Positions 17,315 to 25,420 of a stretch of DNA of 64,000 nucleotides are shown here, piece by piece (the stretch's first letter is position 1; each line of letters starts with the position of its first letter). The translations under genes and the position numbers were made by a program. The stretch comes from Bacteroidales bacterium (GTDB lineage Bacteria; Bacteroidota; Bacteroidia; Bacteroidales; P3): assembly GCA_017479705.1 (NCBI GenBank), contig JAFVCA010000005.1:32435-96434 (forward strand). The letters run 5' to 3'. The notes beneath the pieces were generated by a model. It did no database searches, was not told the origin of the DNA, and saw only the letters and a program-made list of their open reading frames with translations.

Positions 17315-17796
17315 TCTAATAATAATTGGGATATACTTTTCTTCAAAACAGGGTGTACCAATGTCGGGGCGATGTCGTTCAGCGGTTGCAGCACAAAACG
17401 GCGCTCATGCATGCGCGGGTGGGGGATGGTCAGGTCGGGCAGGTCAATCACCTCGTCGTCCATCAGTATCAGGTCAATGTCAATGGGGCGGCTGCTGTAC
17501 ACGCGCGCGCCCTCTTGCGTGCCTTCTGGTGTCCCTCGGCGGCGGCCCAGTTGCCGCTCAATGTCAAGGCACACTCTCAGGCATTCATGCGCTCCCAGAG
17601 GCGTCTCCACCTTCAAGGCCATATTCAGGAAGGGCAGTGTCTCTGTACTGTCGAAGGTGCCCCAAGGGTCGGTCTCATATATCTGGGAACAAGCAACAAC
17701 AGACCCGATACGTTCACGTATCGAGTCTGTTGCAGCAGTTAGCATCTGTTGGCGGTCTCCTTGATTGCCGCCAATCAGTAGGTAGAGGTTCGACAT
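17278..17796 (-). CDS. folK: HPPK, 6-hydroxymethyl-dihydropterin pyrophosphokinase
   Basis: 172 residues. Transfers pyrophosphate from ATP to 6-hydroxymethyl-7,8-dihydropterin in folate synthesis. Motifs: NLYLLIGGNQGDR at the start, VACSQIYETDPWG, PFLNMALKVET, SRPIDIDLILMD with the metal-binding DxD, and HPRMHERRFVLQPLNDIAP. The C-terminal residues past LLLECED are encoded inside the TonB receptor start and include an odd cysteine-rich CTCCVYC end, which is probably a by-product of the overlap. Its start codon overlaps the stop of a 31-codon ORF (TAATG), suggesting translational coupling. Confidence 0.93.
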   Translation of the reverse strand: MSNLYLLIGGNQGDRQQMLTAATDSIRERIGSVVACSQIYETDPWGTFDSTETLPFLNMALKVETPLGAHECLRVCLDIERQLGRRRGTPEGTQEGARVYSSRPIDIDLILMDDEVIDLPDLTIPHPRMHERRFVLQPLNDIAPTLVHPVLKKSISQLLLECEDYCTCCVYC

Positions 17797-17891
17797 TACT
17801 TCACCTCGGTGAAAACAACATCTAAGTTGGGAGCCGTGCCGGTAGTGTCGGTACCCATTATGCTACCGAAGTCAATAACATTCTTTTTCAT
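17796..17891 (-). CDS. Small ORF (31 codons) coupled to folK
   Basis: ATGAAAAAGAATG... reads MKKNVIDFGSIMG-TD-TTGTA, then PNLDVVFTEVK and stop. The stop TAA shares a base with the folK ATG (TAATG). It is preceded by an A-rich tract (TAAAAAAAGAGAAAAA) of the kind that serves as a ribosome entry site in Bacteroidota, and lies 58 bp after glnA on the same strand. No signal peptide or hydrophobic helix. I know no family for it. It could be a regulatory leader ORF for folK, a short functional protein, or chance; the start context and exact coupling make it worth listing. Confidence 0.45.
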   Translation of the reverse strand: MKKNVIDFGSIMGTDTTGTAPNLDVVFTEVK

Positions 17892-17949
17892 TTTTTCTCT
17901 TTTTTTAGTTGTTAATATTAGTGATTATTGATAGCTTCCAATGTAAGGT

Positions 17950-19455
17950 TTATCCGCAGTGCATAAAGGTTTCCACCAGTTCCAGGATCTTCTGCTGGTC
18001 GTTGCCGATCTCGGCGCGCAGCGTGCGGTCGTTGTAGGAGCGGAGCTCTTTCAGTATGCCGTCAATCAAGGCAGGAGCAAAGATGCCTTTCTCCTCGTAG
18101 ATGGCGCGGTCGCGCTCCAGCAGGTCGGCGCTTGCGGCGCAGCTGTCGGGCAGCACATCGAGGCGTTTCAGCACCTCCTCGTGCTCAAAGATGTTCACGC
18201 TCACATAACGGTCCTTGGCATACTGCACGGCATTCTCCATCTCGAAACCGTGGCGTGCAGCCACCGTCATGCCAGCCAGCAGCAAGTACACATTCGCGCT
18301 GCCGTCCGGCGTGCGCAACTCTATCGTCTGCTTGTAGCTGAAGTCAACCTCCTCGTTCTTCTCCAACGGGTTGCAGTGGGCCATCATGTTGCCGCTGCCC
18401 TTCGTCCAGCCCAATGGCACACGCACCATGGCGCTGCGGTTGCGGTCGCCCCAGCAAATATTGGTCGGGGCCTCCTGGTGGGGCACCAAGCGGAAATAGC
18501 TCGTCGGGTTCGTGTCGCCGAAAGCCGTCAACGAACCGGCCAGATTCAGAATGCCGGCAATAGCCTTGTGGGCCACCTCCGTCAGGCCGTTCTCGCCCAC
18601 GTACATGTTCTTGCCGTCCTTGCTGATGCGGGTGTGGATGTGCATGCCGCTGCCCGCCTTGCCCACCGTGATCTTCGGGGCGAAGGTCACCGTGATGCCG
18701 TACTGGTAGCCCAGCGTGCGCATAATCCACTTCGCAATCACTAACTGGTCGGCGGCATCCTCTAAGGTGGTCGGCAGGAACTCGATTTCGTTCTGCTCGT
18801 ACATCGTGTCGCCCACGCAGAAGTTGCCCACCTCGCTGTGGCCGTACTTAATCAGGCCGCCGCTTTCGGCAATCATCTTCATGGCCTCCGTGCGGAAAGC
18901 CTCAAACTTGCAGAAAGGCGTCGAAGCGTGGTAGCCCCGCTGGTCGGCGGTCAGGTATTCGTCCTCCTTCGGAGCAATCACGTAATACTCCAACTCGCCC
19001 ATCACCTCGAACTCCATGCCGCCAGTCGTCTCGCGGAAAGCCTTGCCGGCTTTGGCCAGCGTGTACTCCGGTGCCATGTCGAACGGCTCGCCGTCCTTGG
19101 TGTAGAAATTGCAGAGCAAGTCTAACGTCGGCAACTCAGCAAACGGGTCGATAAAAGCCGTGCGGAACCGCGGAATCACATACAGGTCGCTGCTGCCAGC
19201 CTCCAAGAAGGGGAACAGGCTGCTGCCGTCCACGCGCTCGCCGCTCGTCAGTATCTCGTCGGCGTGCTCCATGCTGTTGATGACAAAATTCAGCGTCTTC
19301 AGACGCCCGTCGTACGCCATGTAGCGGAACTTGATCATCTCGATTTCAAACTCCTCGATGACCTTGAGGATATCAGCCTTGGTGAACTCGCACATCGGTT
19401 TTTGCAAGAATTGCACCAAGCGGTTGGGATTGTGTTTTAATTGGTCCTGTTTCAT
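17950..19455 (-). CDS. glnA: Glutamine synthetase
   Basis: 501 residues. Makes glutamine from glutamate, ammonia and ATP. Conserved parts: EAGSSDLYVIPRF and LDLLCNFYTKDGEPFDMAPE in the N-terminal beta-grasp; MEFEVMGELEYYV with metal-ligand glutamates; EVGNFCVGDTMYEQNEIEF; ...GKAGSGMHIHTRI with the metal histidine; SYFRLVPHQEAPTNICWGDRNRSAMVRVP with the NRS-type substrate arginines; and ELRTPDGSANVYL. Length is typical of bacterial type I-like enzymes, and no obvious adenylylation-tyrosine motif is seen. The start at MKQDQLKHNP is preferred over an upstream in-frame ATG, because that ATG would place the start upstream of the promoter at 19483-19490. Confidence 0.9.
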   Translation of the reverse strand: MKQDQLKHNPNRLVQFLQKPMCEFTKADILKVIEEFEIEMIKFRYMAYDGRLKTLNFVINSMEHADEILTSGERVDGSSLFPFLEAGSSDLYVIPRFRTAFIDPFAELPTLDLLCNFYTKDGEPFDMAPEYTLAKAGKAFRETTGGMEFEVMGELEYYVIAPKEDEYLTADQRGYHASTPFCKFEAFRTEAMKMIAESGGLIKYGHSEVGNFCVGDTMYEQNEIEFLPTTLEDAADQLVIAKWIMRTLGYQYGITVTFAPKITVGKAGSGMHIHTRISKDGKNMYVGENGLTEVAHKAIAGILNLAGSLTAFGDTNPTSYFRLVPHQEAPTNICWGDRNRSAMVRVPLGWTKGSGNMMAHCNPLEKNEEVDFSYKQTIELRTPDGSANVYLLLAGMTVAARHGFEMENAVQYAKDRYVSVNIFEHEEVLKRLDVLPDSCAASADLLERDRAIYEEKGIFAPALIDGILKELRSYNDRTLRAEIGNDQQKILELVETFMHCG

Positions 19456-19480
19456 ATAGAAATTTTTTTTCGTTTGGGGC

Positions 19481-19513
19481 TGCAAAGATACGAAAAATAT
19501 TCGTATCTTTGCA
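19481..19513. promoter_or_regulatory. Face-to-face divergent promoters for glnA (-) and pepP (+)
   Basis: Perfect inverted repeat TGCAAAGATACGAA - AAATA - TTCGTATCTTTGCA. Each 14-bp arm contains a TATCTTTG -7 box, at 19483-19490 on the minus strand for glnA and at 19504-19511 on the plus strand for pepP. The glnA start is 28 bp to the left and the pepP start 27 bp to the right. Confidence 0.75.
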
Positions 19514-19537
19514 TTCTCAAACAAAAATAAAAATTAT

Positions 19538-20926
19538 ATGTTTAAAAAAGAAACCTATATCGCTCGCCGTGAGCAACTACGTAAGGACGTAGGCCATGGC
19601 CTTATCATCATCCAGGGCAACCACGAAGCCTCCTGCAACTACCCCGACAACACCTACTGGTTCCGTCAGGACAGCACATTCCTCTATTTCTTCGGCCTTC
19701 AGCGCGAAGACCTCGTGGGCGTGCTGGACTGCGACAACGGTGTCGACTACCTCTTCGCCAACGATTACGACATCGACGACGTCATCTGGACCGGCCCCCT
19801 GCCCACCGTCAAGGAGCTTGCGGCCTCCGTAGGCGTTGACAACAGCGGCGACCTTGCCGCCCTCCAAACCCTCTGCACCAAGACCATCGGCCAGGCACGC
19901 CGCATCCACTACCTGCCGCCCTACCGTGCCGACAACCAGCGCCAGCTCAGCCTCCTCCTCGGCCACCATTTCGACAGCGTCATGCACTACGCCTCCATGG
20001 AGCTCATTGCCGCTTGCGTCAAACAGCGCAGCATCAAGAGTGACGAGGAGATTGCCGAAATCGAAAAAGCCATCGCCACCGCCTACAACATGCACGTCGG
20101 TGCCATGAAGATGGCCATGCCCGGCCGCTACGAGTACGAACTGGCGGGATTCATGCAGGGCGAGGCCTGGAAGGGCAATGGCCCCGTCTCCTTCCCCGTC
20201 ATCATGACCATCCACGGCGAAACCCTCCACAACCACAATCACAACCACCAGCTTGAACTCGGCCGCATGCTCGTCATGGACGCCGGTTGCGAAACCGCCA
20301 TGAACTACTGCTCCGACATCACCCGCTCCGTCCCCGTCGGCGGCCACTTCAACGACCGCCAGCGCGCCATCTACCAGATAGTCCTTGACGCCAACCTCGA
20401 AGCCATTCGCGTCACCCGTCCCGGCATCACCTATCAGGAAGTCCACACCGCTGCCAGCCGCATCCTTGCCCAGGGCTACAAAGACCTCGGCATCCTCCGC
20501 GGCAACCTTGACGACATCGTCGCCAACGGCGCCCACAGCCTCCTCATGCCCCACGGCCTCGGCCACATGATGGGCCTCGACGTCCACGACATGGAGAACT
20601 ATGGCCAAATCAACGTCGGCTACGACGACGAGACACGCCCCAGCACCCAGTTCGGCCTCGGCAGCCTGCGCTGCGGCCGCCGTCTGCAACCCGGCTTCGT
20701 CATCACCGACGAGCCCGGCTGCTACTTCATCCCCGCCCTCATCGACCAGTGGCACGCCAACGGCACCAACAAAGACTTCATCAACTTCGACGAGCTCGAA
20801 AAATGGAAGGACTTTGGCGGTATCCGCATCGAGGACGACATCCTCGTCACCGCCGACGGCTGCCGTGTCCTCGGCAAACCCATCCCCAAGACCATTGCCG
20901 AAATCGAGGCCACCATGAACAGCTAA
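19538..20926 (+). CDS. pepP: Xaa-Pro aminopeptidase (M24B)
   Basis: 462 residues. Removes N-terminal residues next to proline, using a two-metal pita-bread fold. The N-terminal AMP_N domain occupies about 1-170 (MFKKETYIARREQLRKDVGHG, YPDNTYWFRQDSTFLYFFG). The catalytic domain has metal ligands in MDAGCETAMNYCSDITRSVPVGG (D and D), the histidine in LLMPHGLGHMMGLDVHDME, the glutamate in TDEPGCYFIPA and the last one in GGIRIEDDILVT. No signal peptide, so cytoplasmic. Expressed from the divergent promoter shared with glnA and closed by a terminator 25 bp downstream. Confidence 0.93.
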   Translation: MFKKETYIARREQLRKDVGHGLIIIQGNHEASCNYPDNTYWFRQDSTFLYFFGLQREDLVGVLDCDNGVDYLFANDYDIDDVIWTGPLPTVKELAASVGVDNSGDLAALQTLCTKTIGQARRIHYLPPYRADNQRQLSLLLGHHFDSVMHYASMELIAACVKQRSIKSDEEIAEIEKAIATAYNMHVGAMKMAMPGRYEYELAGFMQGEAWKGNGPVSFPVIMTIHGETLHNHNHNHQLELGRMLVMDAGCETAMNYCSDITRSVPVGGHFNDRQRAIYQIVLDANLEAIRVTRPGITYQEVHTAASRILAQGYKDLGILRGNLDDIVANGAHSLLMPHGLGHMMGLDVHDMENYGQINVGYDDETRPSTQFGLGSLRCGRRLQPGFVITDEPGCYFIPALIDQWHANGTNKDFINFDELEKWKDFGGIRIEDDILVTADGCRVLGKPIPKTIAEIEATMNS

Positions 20927-20950
20927 CCCCCACCCTGCAAATAACCCTGC

Positions 20951-20987
20951 GAGGGTGCCATGCCAGCCGGCGTGGCACCCTCTTTTT
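20951..20987 (+). terminator. Intrinsic terminator after pepP
   Basis: GAGGGTGCCA / TGGCACCCTC, a 10-bp perfect stem with a 12-nt loop, followed by TTTTT. Confidence 0.88.
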
Positions 20988-20989
20988 AA

Positions 20990-21135
20990 CCCGAATCAGT
21001 CAATATGATGCATCGATTCGTGAGTCAATTTTGAATGTATCAATGTGTAAATATGTAAATGTGTGAGTCTTTTTTGAATGTGTGAATGTGCGAATGTGTT
21101 AATTCGTGAATCAATTTTTAATTTTCAGTTGAATG
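20990..21135 (-). repeat. Intergenic repeat module, reversed, octamer-rich
   Basis: Read on the minus strand this is the usual order: AACTGAAAATTAAAAATTGA, then many ACACATT/ACACATTC units interleaved with GACTCACACATT. The GC hairpin is absent. The remaining gap to the CDF gene (21136-21407) shows no convincing gene or RNA. Confidence 0.65.
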
Positions 21136-21407
21136 CAAGCAACGCCCTCAACCGTTTCCCGTAGCGACGTGGCATCTCCGCTCCTTGTCTGGCACTGCCG
21201 GGACGGCTATCTGTTAGTTGTCTATGCATCGGTTGAAGAAATGTTCTATATATGATGGATAAATGAAGGATAGCAAAGGGAGGAAGAGCGTGACTGGGAT
21301 TGTAAGGTGGCAATCAGAGACAGGAGTCATAAAGATGCGGCGTGCCGACGACACGCATAATGGGAATACCATCCAGTTCCCACACGGAAATGCCGTGCGG
21401 AAGGAGG

Positions 21408-22352
21408 TCAGCAGTCGTGGTGGTTGCAGAGGGAGGCCGGGGTTTCGGTTTCGAGGGTGCTGTGGGAAATTCCCTCTGATATGAGTAGTTGTTTGAGTGC
21501 ATGGATGGTGGTGTCGAGCTGTTGGCAGTCGGCAATGACGATATGTGCGGTGAGTGCCGTTTCGGTGGTGCTGATGGGCCAGATGTGTACGTGGTGGATA
21601 TCCACTACGCCTTCCTGTTCTTTCATTTTTGCCACAATGCTGTCGGGGTCGATATTTTCGGGCACTGCATCGATGCTCATGCGGAGGCTTTCGGCCAACA
21701 GTTGCCAGGTGGAGACAAGGATGACGGCGGCGATGACGAGGCCCATGATGGGGTCAATCAATGACCAGCCGGTGTGGGTGATGACGATGCCGGAGACCAC
21801 CACACCGGCGGATACCAGCGTGTCCGCCAGCATGTGCAGGAATGCTCCGCGCGTGTTGATGTCGTGCTGGCGGCGGGAAAGCATCCAGGCGGTGAAGCCG
21901 TTGACCACGATGGCTGCCGCGGCGGTCCACGTCACCAAAGCACCGTTCACCACGGCGGGATGACTGATTTTGTGTATGCTCTCCGCCACAATGCCGCCCA
22001 CGGCAACCAGCAGGATGATGGCGTTGAGGAGCGAGATGAGGATGGAGCTTTTGCGATAGCCGTAGGTGAACCGCTTGGTGGCATGGGTGTGCGACAGTTT
22101 CAGGGCCACCATGGCCAGCAGCAGGCAGAACACGTCGCTGAGGTTGTGGCCCGCATCGGACAGCAGACCCATGGAGTGGCCGATGAGCCCGGCCACGGCC
22201 TCGGCTGCCACAAAAAGCAGGTTGATGACGATGGCCACAATATATATGGTGCCCATCTGGCCGGGGTCGACGTGATGGTGGTGGTGATGGTGATGGCTTT
22301 CATGATGCGCATGGTTGTGGGCGCTATTGTCTGTGGTGTGTTGGTGTTGCAT
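21408..22352 (-). CDS. Cation diffusion facilitator, zinc/cobalt/cadmium exporter type
   Basis: 314 residues, six membrane helices. The N-terminus is strongly histidine-rich (HAHHESHHHHHHHHVD), a common metal-binding extension. Transport-site motifs are GLLSDAGHNLSD in helix 2 (H and D ligands) and GAFLHMLADTLVSAGV in helix 5 (H-x3-D), the pattern of zinc-selective CDFs. The cytoplasmic C-terminal domain has VVDIHHVHIWPIS. It uses the proton gradient to export divalent metal from the cytoplasm. A TATCTTTG promoter lies 50 bp upstream. Between it and the start codon there is a GCGGAA-GCT-TTCCGC hairpin of the same design as the intergenic modules. No metal-responsive regulator gene is adjacent. 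Confidence 0.9.
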   Translation of the reverse strand: MQHQHTTDNSAHNHAHHESHHHHHHHHVDPGQMGTIYIVAIVINLLFVAAEAVAGLIGHSMGLLSDAGHNLSDVFCLLLAMVALKLSHTHATKRFTYGYRKSSILISLLNAIILLVAVGGIVAESIHKISHPAVVNGALVTWTAAAAIVVNGFTAWMLSRRQHDINTRGAFLHMLADTLVSAGVVVSGIVITHTGWSLIDPIMGLVIAAVILVSTWQLLAESLRMSIDAVPENIDPDSIVAKMKEQEGVVDIHHVHIWPISTTETALTAHIVIADCQQLDTTIHALKQLLISEGISHSTLETETPASLCNHHDC

Positions 22353-22373
22353 GATATTGTATTTTAATTGTGT

Positions 22374-22410
22374 GCGGAAGCTTTCCGCTTGGGTTTACGC
22401 TGCAAAGATA
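22374..22410 (-). promoter_or_regulatory. Promoter and 5'-UTR hairpin of the CDF exporter
   Basis: The -7 element TATCTTTG on the minus strand is at 22403-22410. The transcribed leader contains GCGGAA-GCT-TTCCGC (22374-22388), a 6-bp stem with a 3-nt loop, 20 bp before the start codon. Confidence 0.65.
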
Positions 22411-22586
22411 GTTATACTTTTCTTGTCGGACGGTCATGAATGTTAGGTATTTTGCAATGGGTTGCCGTTGGGCGGCTGTCGGCGTTGAGGATTCTTCACC
22501 TCCTGGTAATGATGTTGTTGCGGCGGGGTAACAATAACGTAACATTTTTTTAACGGAATCGCAACTGCTGTGTCGGTGGATGGGTG

Positions 22587-22594
22587 TATTTTTG
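22587..22594 (+). promoter_or_regulatory. Putative promoter -7 element for the Na/Pi symporter gene
   Basis: TATTTTTG followed by CAGC, which fits TAnnTTTG. It implies a leader of about 165 nt that includes a repeat module. Confidence 0.5.
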
Positions 22595-22654
22595 CAGCGT
22601 CAACAGGATTGGGTTGCTGTACTCTAATAGCGTTGACATACAGACGAAAATACG

Positions 22655-22745
22655 TTGAAAGGTAAAAATTGAAAATTGAAATTTGCGTATACAAACACCA
22701 ACACATTAACGCATTCAAGCATTCACTAACACATTAAAATTGTTA
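22655..22745 (+). repeat. Intergenic repeat module before the Na/Pi symporter
   Basis: GGTAAAAATTGAAAATTGAA tract, then ACACCAACACATTAACGCATT, CAAGCATT and CACTAACACATT units, without the GC hairpin. The rest of the 22353-22769 gap holds the two promoters and no gene. Confidence 0.65.
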
Positions 22746-22769
22746 TTGAAATCAAAAAAGGTTTAAACT

Positions 22770-24494
22770 ATGAGTTTTGTAGAGATTCTGATTGTGATAA
22801 TCAATTTTGCGGGGGCACTGGCGGTGTTCCTCTTCGGCATGAAGCTGATGAGCGAGGGTCTGCAGAAATTTGCAGGTAACAAGATGCGGGCCATTATGGG
22901 CAAGGTGACGGGAAGTCCGCTGCGGGGTATCCTGACGGGTGCCGCGGTGACGACGGTGATTCAGTCTTCCTCCGCCACTACGGTGATGGTGGTGTCGTTT
23001 GTGAATGCGGGTCTGCTGACGCTTGCCGGGGCCATAGCGGTGATTATGGGTGCGAACATCGGCACGACGGTGACGGCGTGGATTATCACCCTCTTCGGTC
23101 TGGGCGAGAGCAGCAGCATGTTCAGTCTCCCCATGCTGTTGGGAGCGGCGGCGTTGGTGTTCATGTTCACCAAAAGGGACCGACTGCGTGCCATAGGCGA
23201 GTTTGTGATGGGTCTGGCATTGCTGCTTGTGGGCATGGGGCTGTTGCAGAAGGCTATGCCCAATCTGGAACAGTATCCGGACTTTTTGGAGGCGTTGGCT
23301 CAACTCTCTGCTTACGGTTTCTGGTCTATTTTGATTTTCATTGTGGTGGGTGCGTTGCTGACCTGCTTGGTGCAGGCCTCCGCGGCCATGATGGCCATCA
23401 CGTTGGTGATGTGCTACAACGGCTGGATAGGCCTTGACGCTGCTGTGGCATTAGTGATGGGGCAGAACATTGGCACGACGATTACGGCTAATATTGCGGC
23501 CATGGTGGCCAACACTGCGGGCAAACGTGCCGCGAGGGCGCATTTGGTGTTCAATGTGGTGGGCGTGCTGCTGACGTTGATAGTCTACAGGCCTGTGCTG
23601 GACCTGATAGCGAACGCCACCTATAGCATCGTGGGCAGCAACCCCTATACGCCTGTCGGCACTGAAGGCTATTCCCCGTCGGCCATTCCCATGGCCCTCT
23701 CGCTGTTCCACACCTTCTTCAACGTGGCATGCACGCTTGTGTTGGCGTGGTTTATTCCCTTGTTAGTCCGCATTGTCAACTGGCTTGTGAAGGACAAGCC
23801 CGAGGACGAGGAGTATATCTACAAGTTGAAATATATCAGCAGTTGGATGAACACTGCGGAAATCAACATGAAGGCGGCGGAACGCGAGATTGCAGAGTTT
23901 TCCAAACGGGTGCTGCGGATGTACACTTTCCTCCCCGCCTTGCGCACGGCAAAGAGCGATGACGAGTTTGAGGAGACGCTGGACCGCATTGAGAAATATG
24001 AGGACATCACGGACCGCATGGAGATGGAGATTTCCGAGTACTTGACGCGCATTGCGGAGGGCGACCTGTCGCACCAGGGTTCGCAGCGCATCAGTGCCAT
24101 GCTGTGCGTGGTGGACAATCTGGAGAGCATCGGCGACACGATTTACCAGATTGCCGCCACACGCAAGAACAAGCGCGAGGAGGCGGTGCACTTCGACCAG
24201 CACCTGAACGACAATCTGGAGCAGATGACGCAGTTGGTGCAGCATTCATTGGACATTATGGATGCCAACCTCAAGATGGACTATGACCTCATTTCGCTGG
24301 CCCCTGCCGAGGAGGCGGAGGATGAGATAAACCACTACCGCGATGTGCTGCGGGACCAGCATCTCGATGCCTTGAAACACGGCGAATACGGTTTCGCCAT
24401 CGGGAATGCCTACAGCAGCCTCTACGCCCTGTACGAAAAACTGGGAGATTACGTTATCAACGTGAGTGAAGCAATAGTTGTGAAGTTTAAGTAA
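22770..24494 (+). CDS. Na+/phosphate cotransporter family protein with PhoU-like tail
   Basis: 574 residues. Two inverted Na_Pi_cotrans repeats: the first has LFLFGMKLMSEGLQKF, VTTVIQSSSATTVMVVSFVNAG and GANIGTTVTAW; the second has LVQASAAMMAITLVMCY and GQNIGTTITANIAAM. The paired QSSSAT/QASAA and G-x-NIGTT motifs form the ion and substrate site. Eight or nine membrane helices end near residue 340. After that comes a helical PhoU-like cytoplasmic domain (about 360-560, e.g. RISAMLCVVDNLESIGDTIYQ). Likely imports phosphate with sodium, though related proteins may be exporters. The start MSFVEILIVIINFAG is the first in frame. The endonuclease gene follows after 18 bp. Confidence 0.88.
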   Translation: MSFVEILIVIINFAGALAVFLFGMKLMSEGLQKFAGNKMRAIMGKVTGSPLRGILTGAAVTTVIQSSSATTVMVVSFVNAGLLTLAGAIAVIMGANIGTTVTAWIITLFGLGESSSMFSLPMLLGAAALVFMFTKRDRLRAIGEFVMGLALLLVGMGLLQKAMPNLEQYPDFLEALAQLSAYGFWSILIFIVVGALLTCLVQASAAMMAITLVMCYNGWIGLDAAVALVMGQNIGTTITANIAAMVANTAGKRAARAHLVFNVVGVLLTLIVYRPVLDLIANATYSIVGSNPYTPVGTEGYSPSAIPMALSLFHTFFNVACTLVLAWFIPLLVRIVNWLVKDKPEDEEYIYKLKYISSWMNTAEINMKAAEREIAEFSKRVLRMYTFLPALRTAKSDDEFEETLDRIEKYEDITDRMEMEISEYLTRIAEGDLSHQGSQRISAMLCVVDNLESIGDTIYQIAATRKNKREEAVHFDQHLNDNLEQMTQLVQHSLDIMDANLKMDYDLISLAPAEEAEDEINHYRDVLRDQHLDALKHGEYGFAIGNAYSSLYALYEKLGDYVINVSEAIVVKFK

Positions 24495-24512
24495 ATTGAC
24501 ACATCCAAGGAA

Positions 24513-25247
24513 ATGAAGGCAATATTGTTTTCAGTGTTGTTGGCTGCGGTGCTCTCCACGTGCGGGGCATCGCAGCCGAAGGCTTTTGACGAGGCTGACA
24601 CGGCGGTTGGCATGCAGTGTCTTGAGTGCCCTGCCTACGGGGCTGATGAGCACATTGTGCAGTACAGCGGTTTCACTGTCTCCTACAACCACACAACCCT
24701 TGTCCCCAACTGGGTGGCTTATGAACTTACGGCCGATGAGTTGGAGGTGCGTTACGACACCAAGAGTTCCAACTTCAGCCGTGACCCCAATCTGGAAGGT
24801 CGTCAAGCCTCGCGCGAGGACTACTCGCACAGCGGCTGGGACAAGGGACACATGGCACCCAAGGCGGACATGCGCTGGAGCGAACGCAGCTACTGGGAGA
24901 GCCATTACTTCACCAATATCTGCCCGCAGAACCATGCATTGAATGGCGGTGACTGGAACCGGCTGGAACAAGCCGTCCGCCGCTGGGCAAAAGAGTATGG
25001 GCGCGTGTGGGTGGTGTGCGGACCCGTGTTCGACTCATGCCGCTACGGCACCATTGGAAATGCAGGGGTGCAGGTGCCCGACGCCTTCTTCAAAGCTGTC
25101 CTACTCCCCGCACAGGGAGGCTACAAGATCGTGGCATACCTGATGCCCAACGAAGGGAGGCACCACAGACTGGAACACTACGTAGTCGACCTTGAAACCC
25201 TCGAACAATTGCTGGGTCGCAAGCTCTTTCCTCGAATTGAAAATTGA
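24513..25247 (+). CDS. Secreted DNA/RNA non-specific endonuclease
   Basis: 244 residues. An N-terminal signal sequence (ILFSVLLAAVLSTCGAS) has a cysteine that could be lipidated, although T before C is a poor lipobox. The body is a beta-beta-alpha-metal (NUC1, endonuclease_NS) nuclease. The active-site motif SHSGWDKGHMAPKADMRWS is the DRGH signature with K for R, and TNICPQNHALNGGDWNRLE carries the metal-binding Asn. VWVVCGPVFDS and VQVPDAFFKAVL are also typical. It probably degrades extracellular or periplasmic nucleic acid for nutrients, and its neighbour downstream of the phosphate symporter fits phosphate scavenging. Its stop codon TGA lies inside a repeat module. Confidence 0.88.
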   Translation: MKAILFSVLLAAVLSTCGASQPKAFDEADTAVGMQCLECPAYGADEHIVQYSGFTVSYNHTTLVPNWVAYELTADELEVRYDTKSSNFSRDPNLEGRQASREDYSHSGWDKGHMAPKADMRWSERSYWESHYFTNICPQNHALNGGDWNRLEQAVRRWAKEYGRVWVVCGPVFDSCRYGTIGNAGVQVPDAFFKAVLLPAQGGYKIVAYLMPNEGRHHRLEHYVVDLETLEQLLGRKLFPRIEN

Positions 25248-25420
25248 GCGGAGAACCTCCGCTGGTATTAATTTTTAATTCTTGAATGCGTTAAATTAAG
25301 AGGTGAAAATTGAATGTGTTAATGCTTGAATGTGTGAATGTGTGAGTGTTTTGAATGTGTTAGTTTTATTACCAGCGGCGGTGCGCCGCTTTCAATTTTC
25401 AATTTTCACTTTTCAATTAA
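25236..25420. repeat. Two convergent intergenic modules, each flush with a stop codon
   Basis: Left copy (+): AATTGAAAATTGA containing the endonuclease stop, hairpin GCGGAG-AAC-CTCCGC (25248-25262), then TGGTATTAATTTTTAATTC. Right copy (-): from the stop of the beta-barrel gene, AATTGAAAAGTGAAAATTGA, hairpin 25375-25389 (GCGGCG-GTG-CGCCGC on the plus strand), GGTAATAAAACT and octamers. The two meet in the middle as ACACATT-type repeats. Confidence 0.8.

Noticed and set aside
19577-20755. Minus-strand open frame opposite pepP
   Set aside because: Ala/Val/Asp-rich shadow; pepP metal ligands are all on the plus strand.
21136-21407. Small minus-strand frame between pepP and the CDF gene
   Set aside because: No start context, Arg/Pro-rich composition, and no recognisable domain; treated as non-coding gap.
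22261-22320. CAT/CAC-rich tract as a simple-sequence repeat
   Set aside because: It encodes the histidine-rich N-terminus of the CDF exporter, an expected metal-binding feature.
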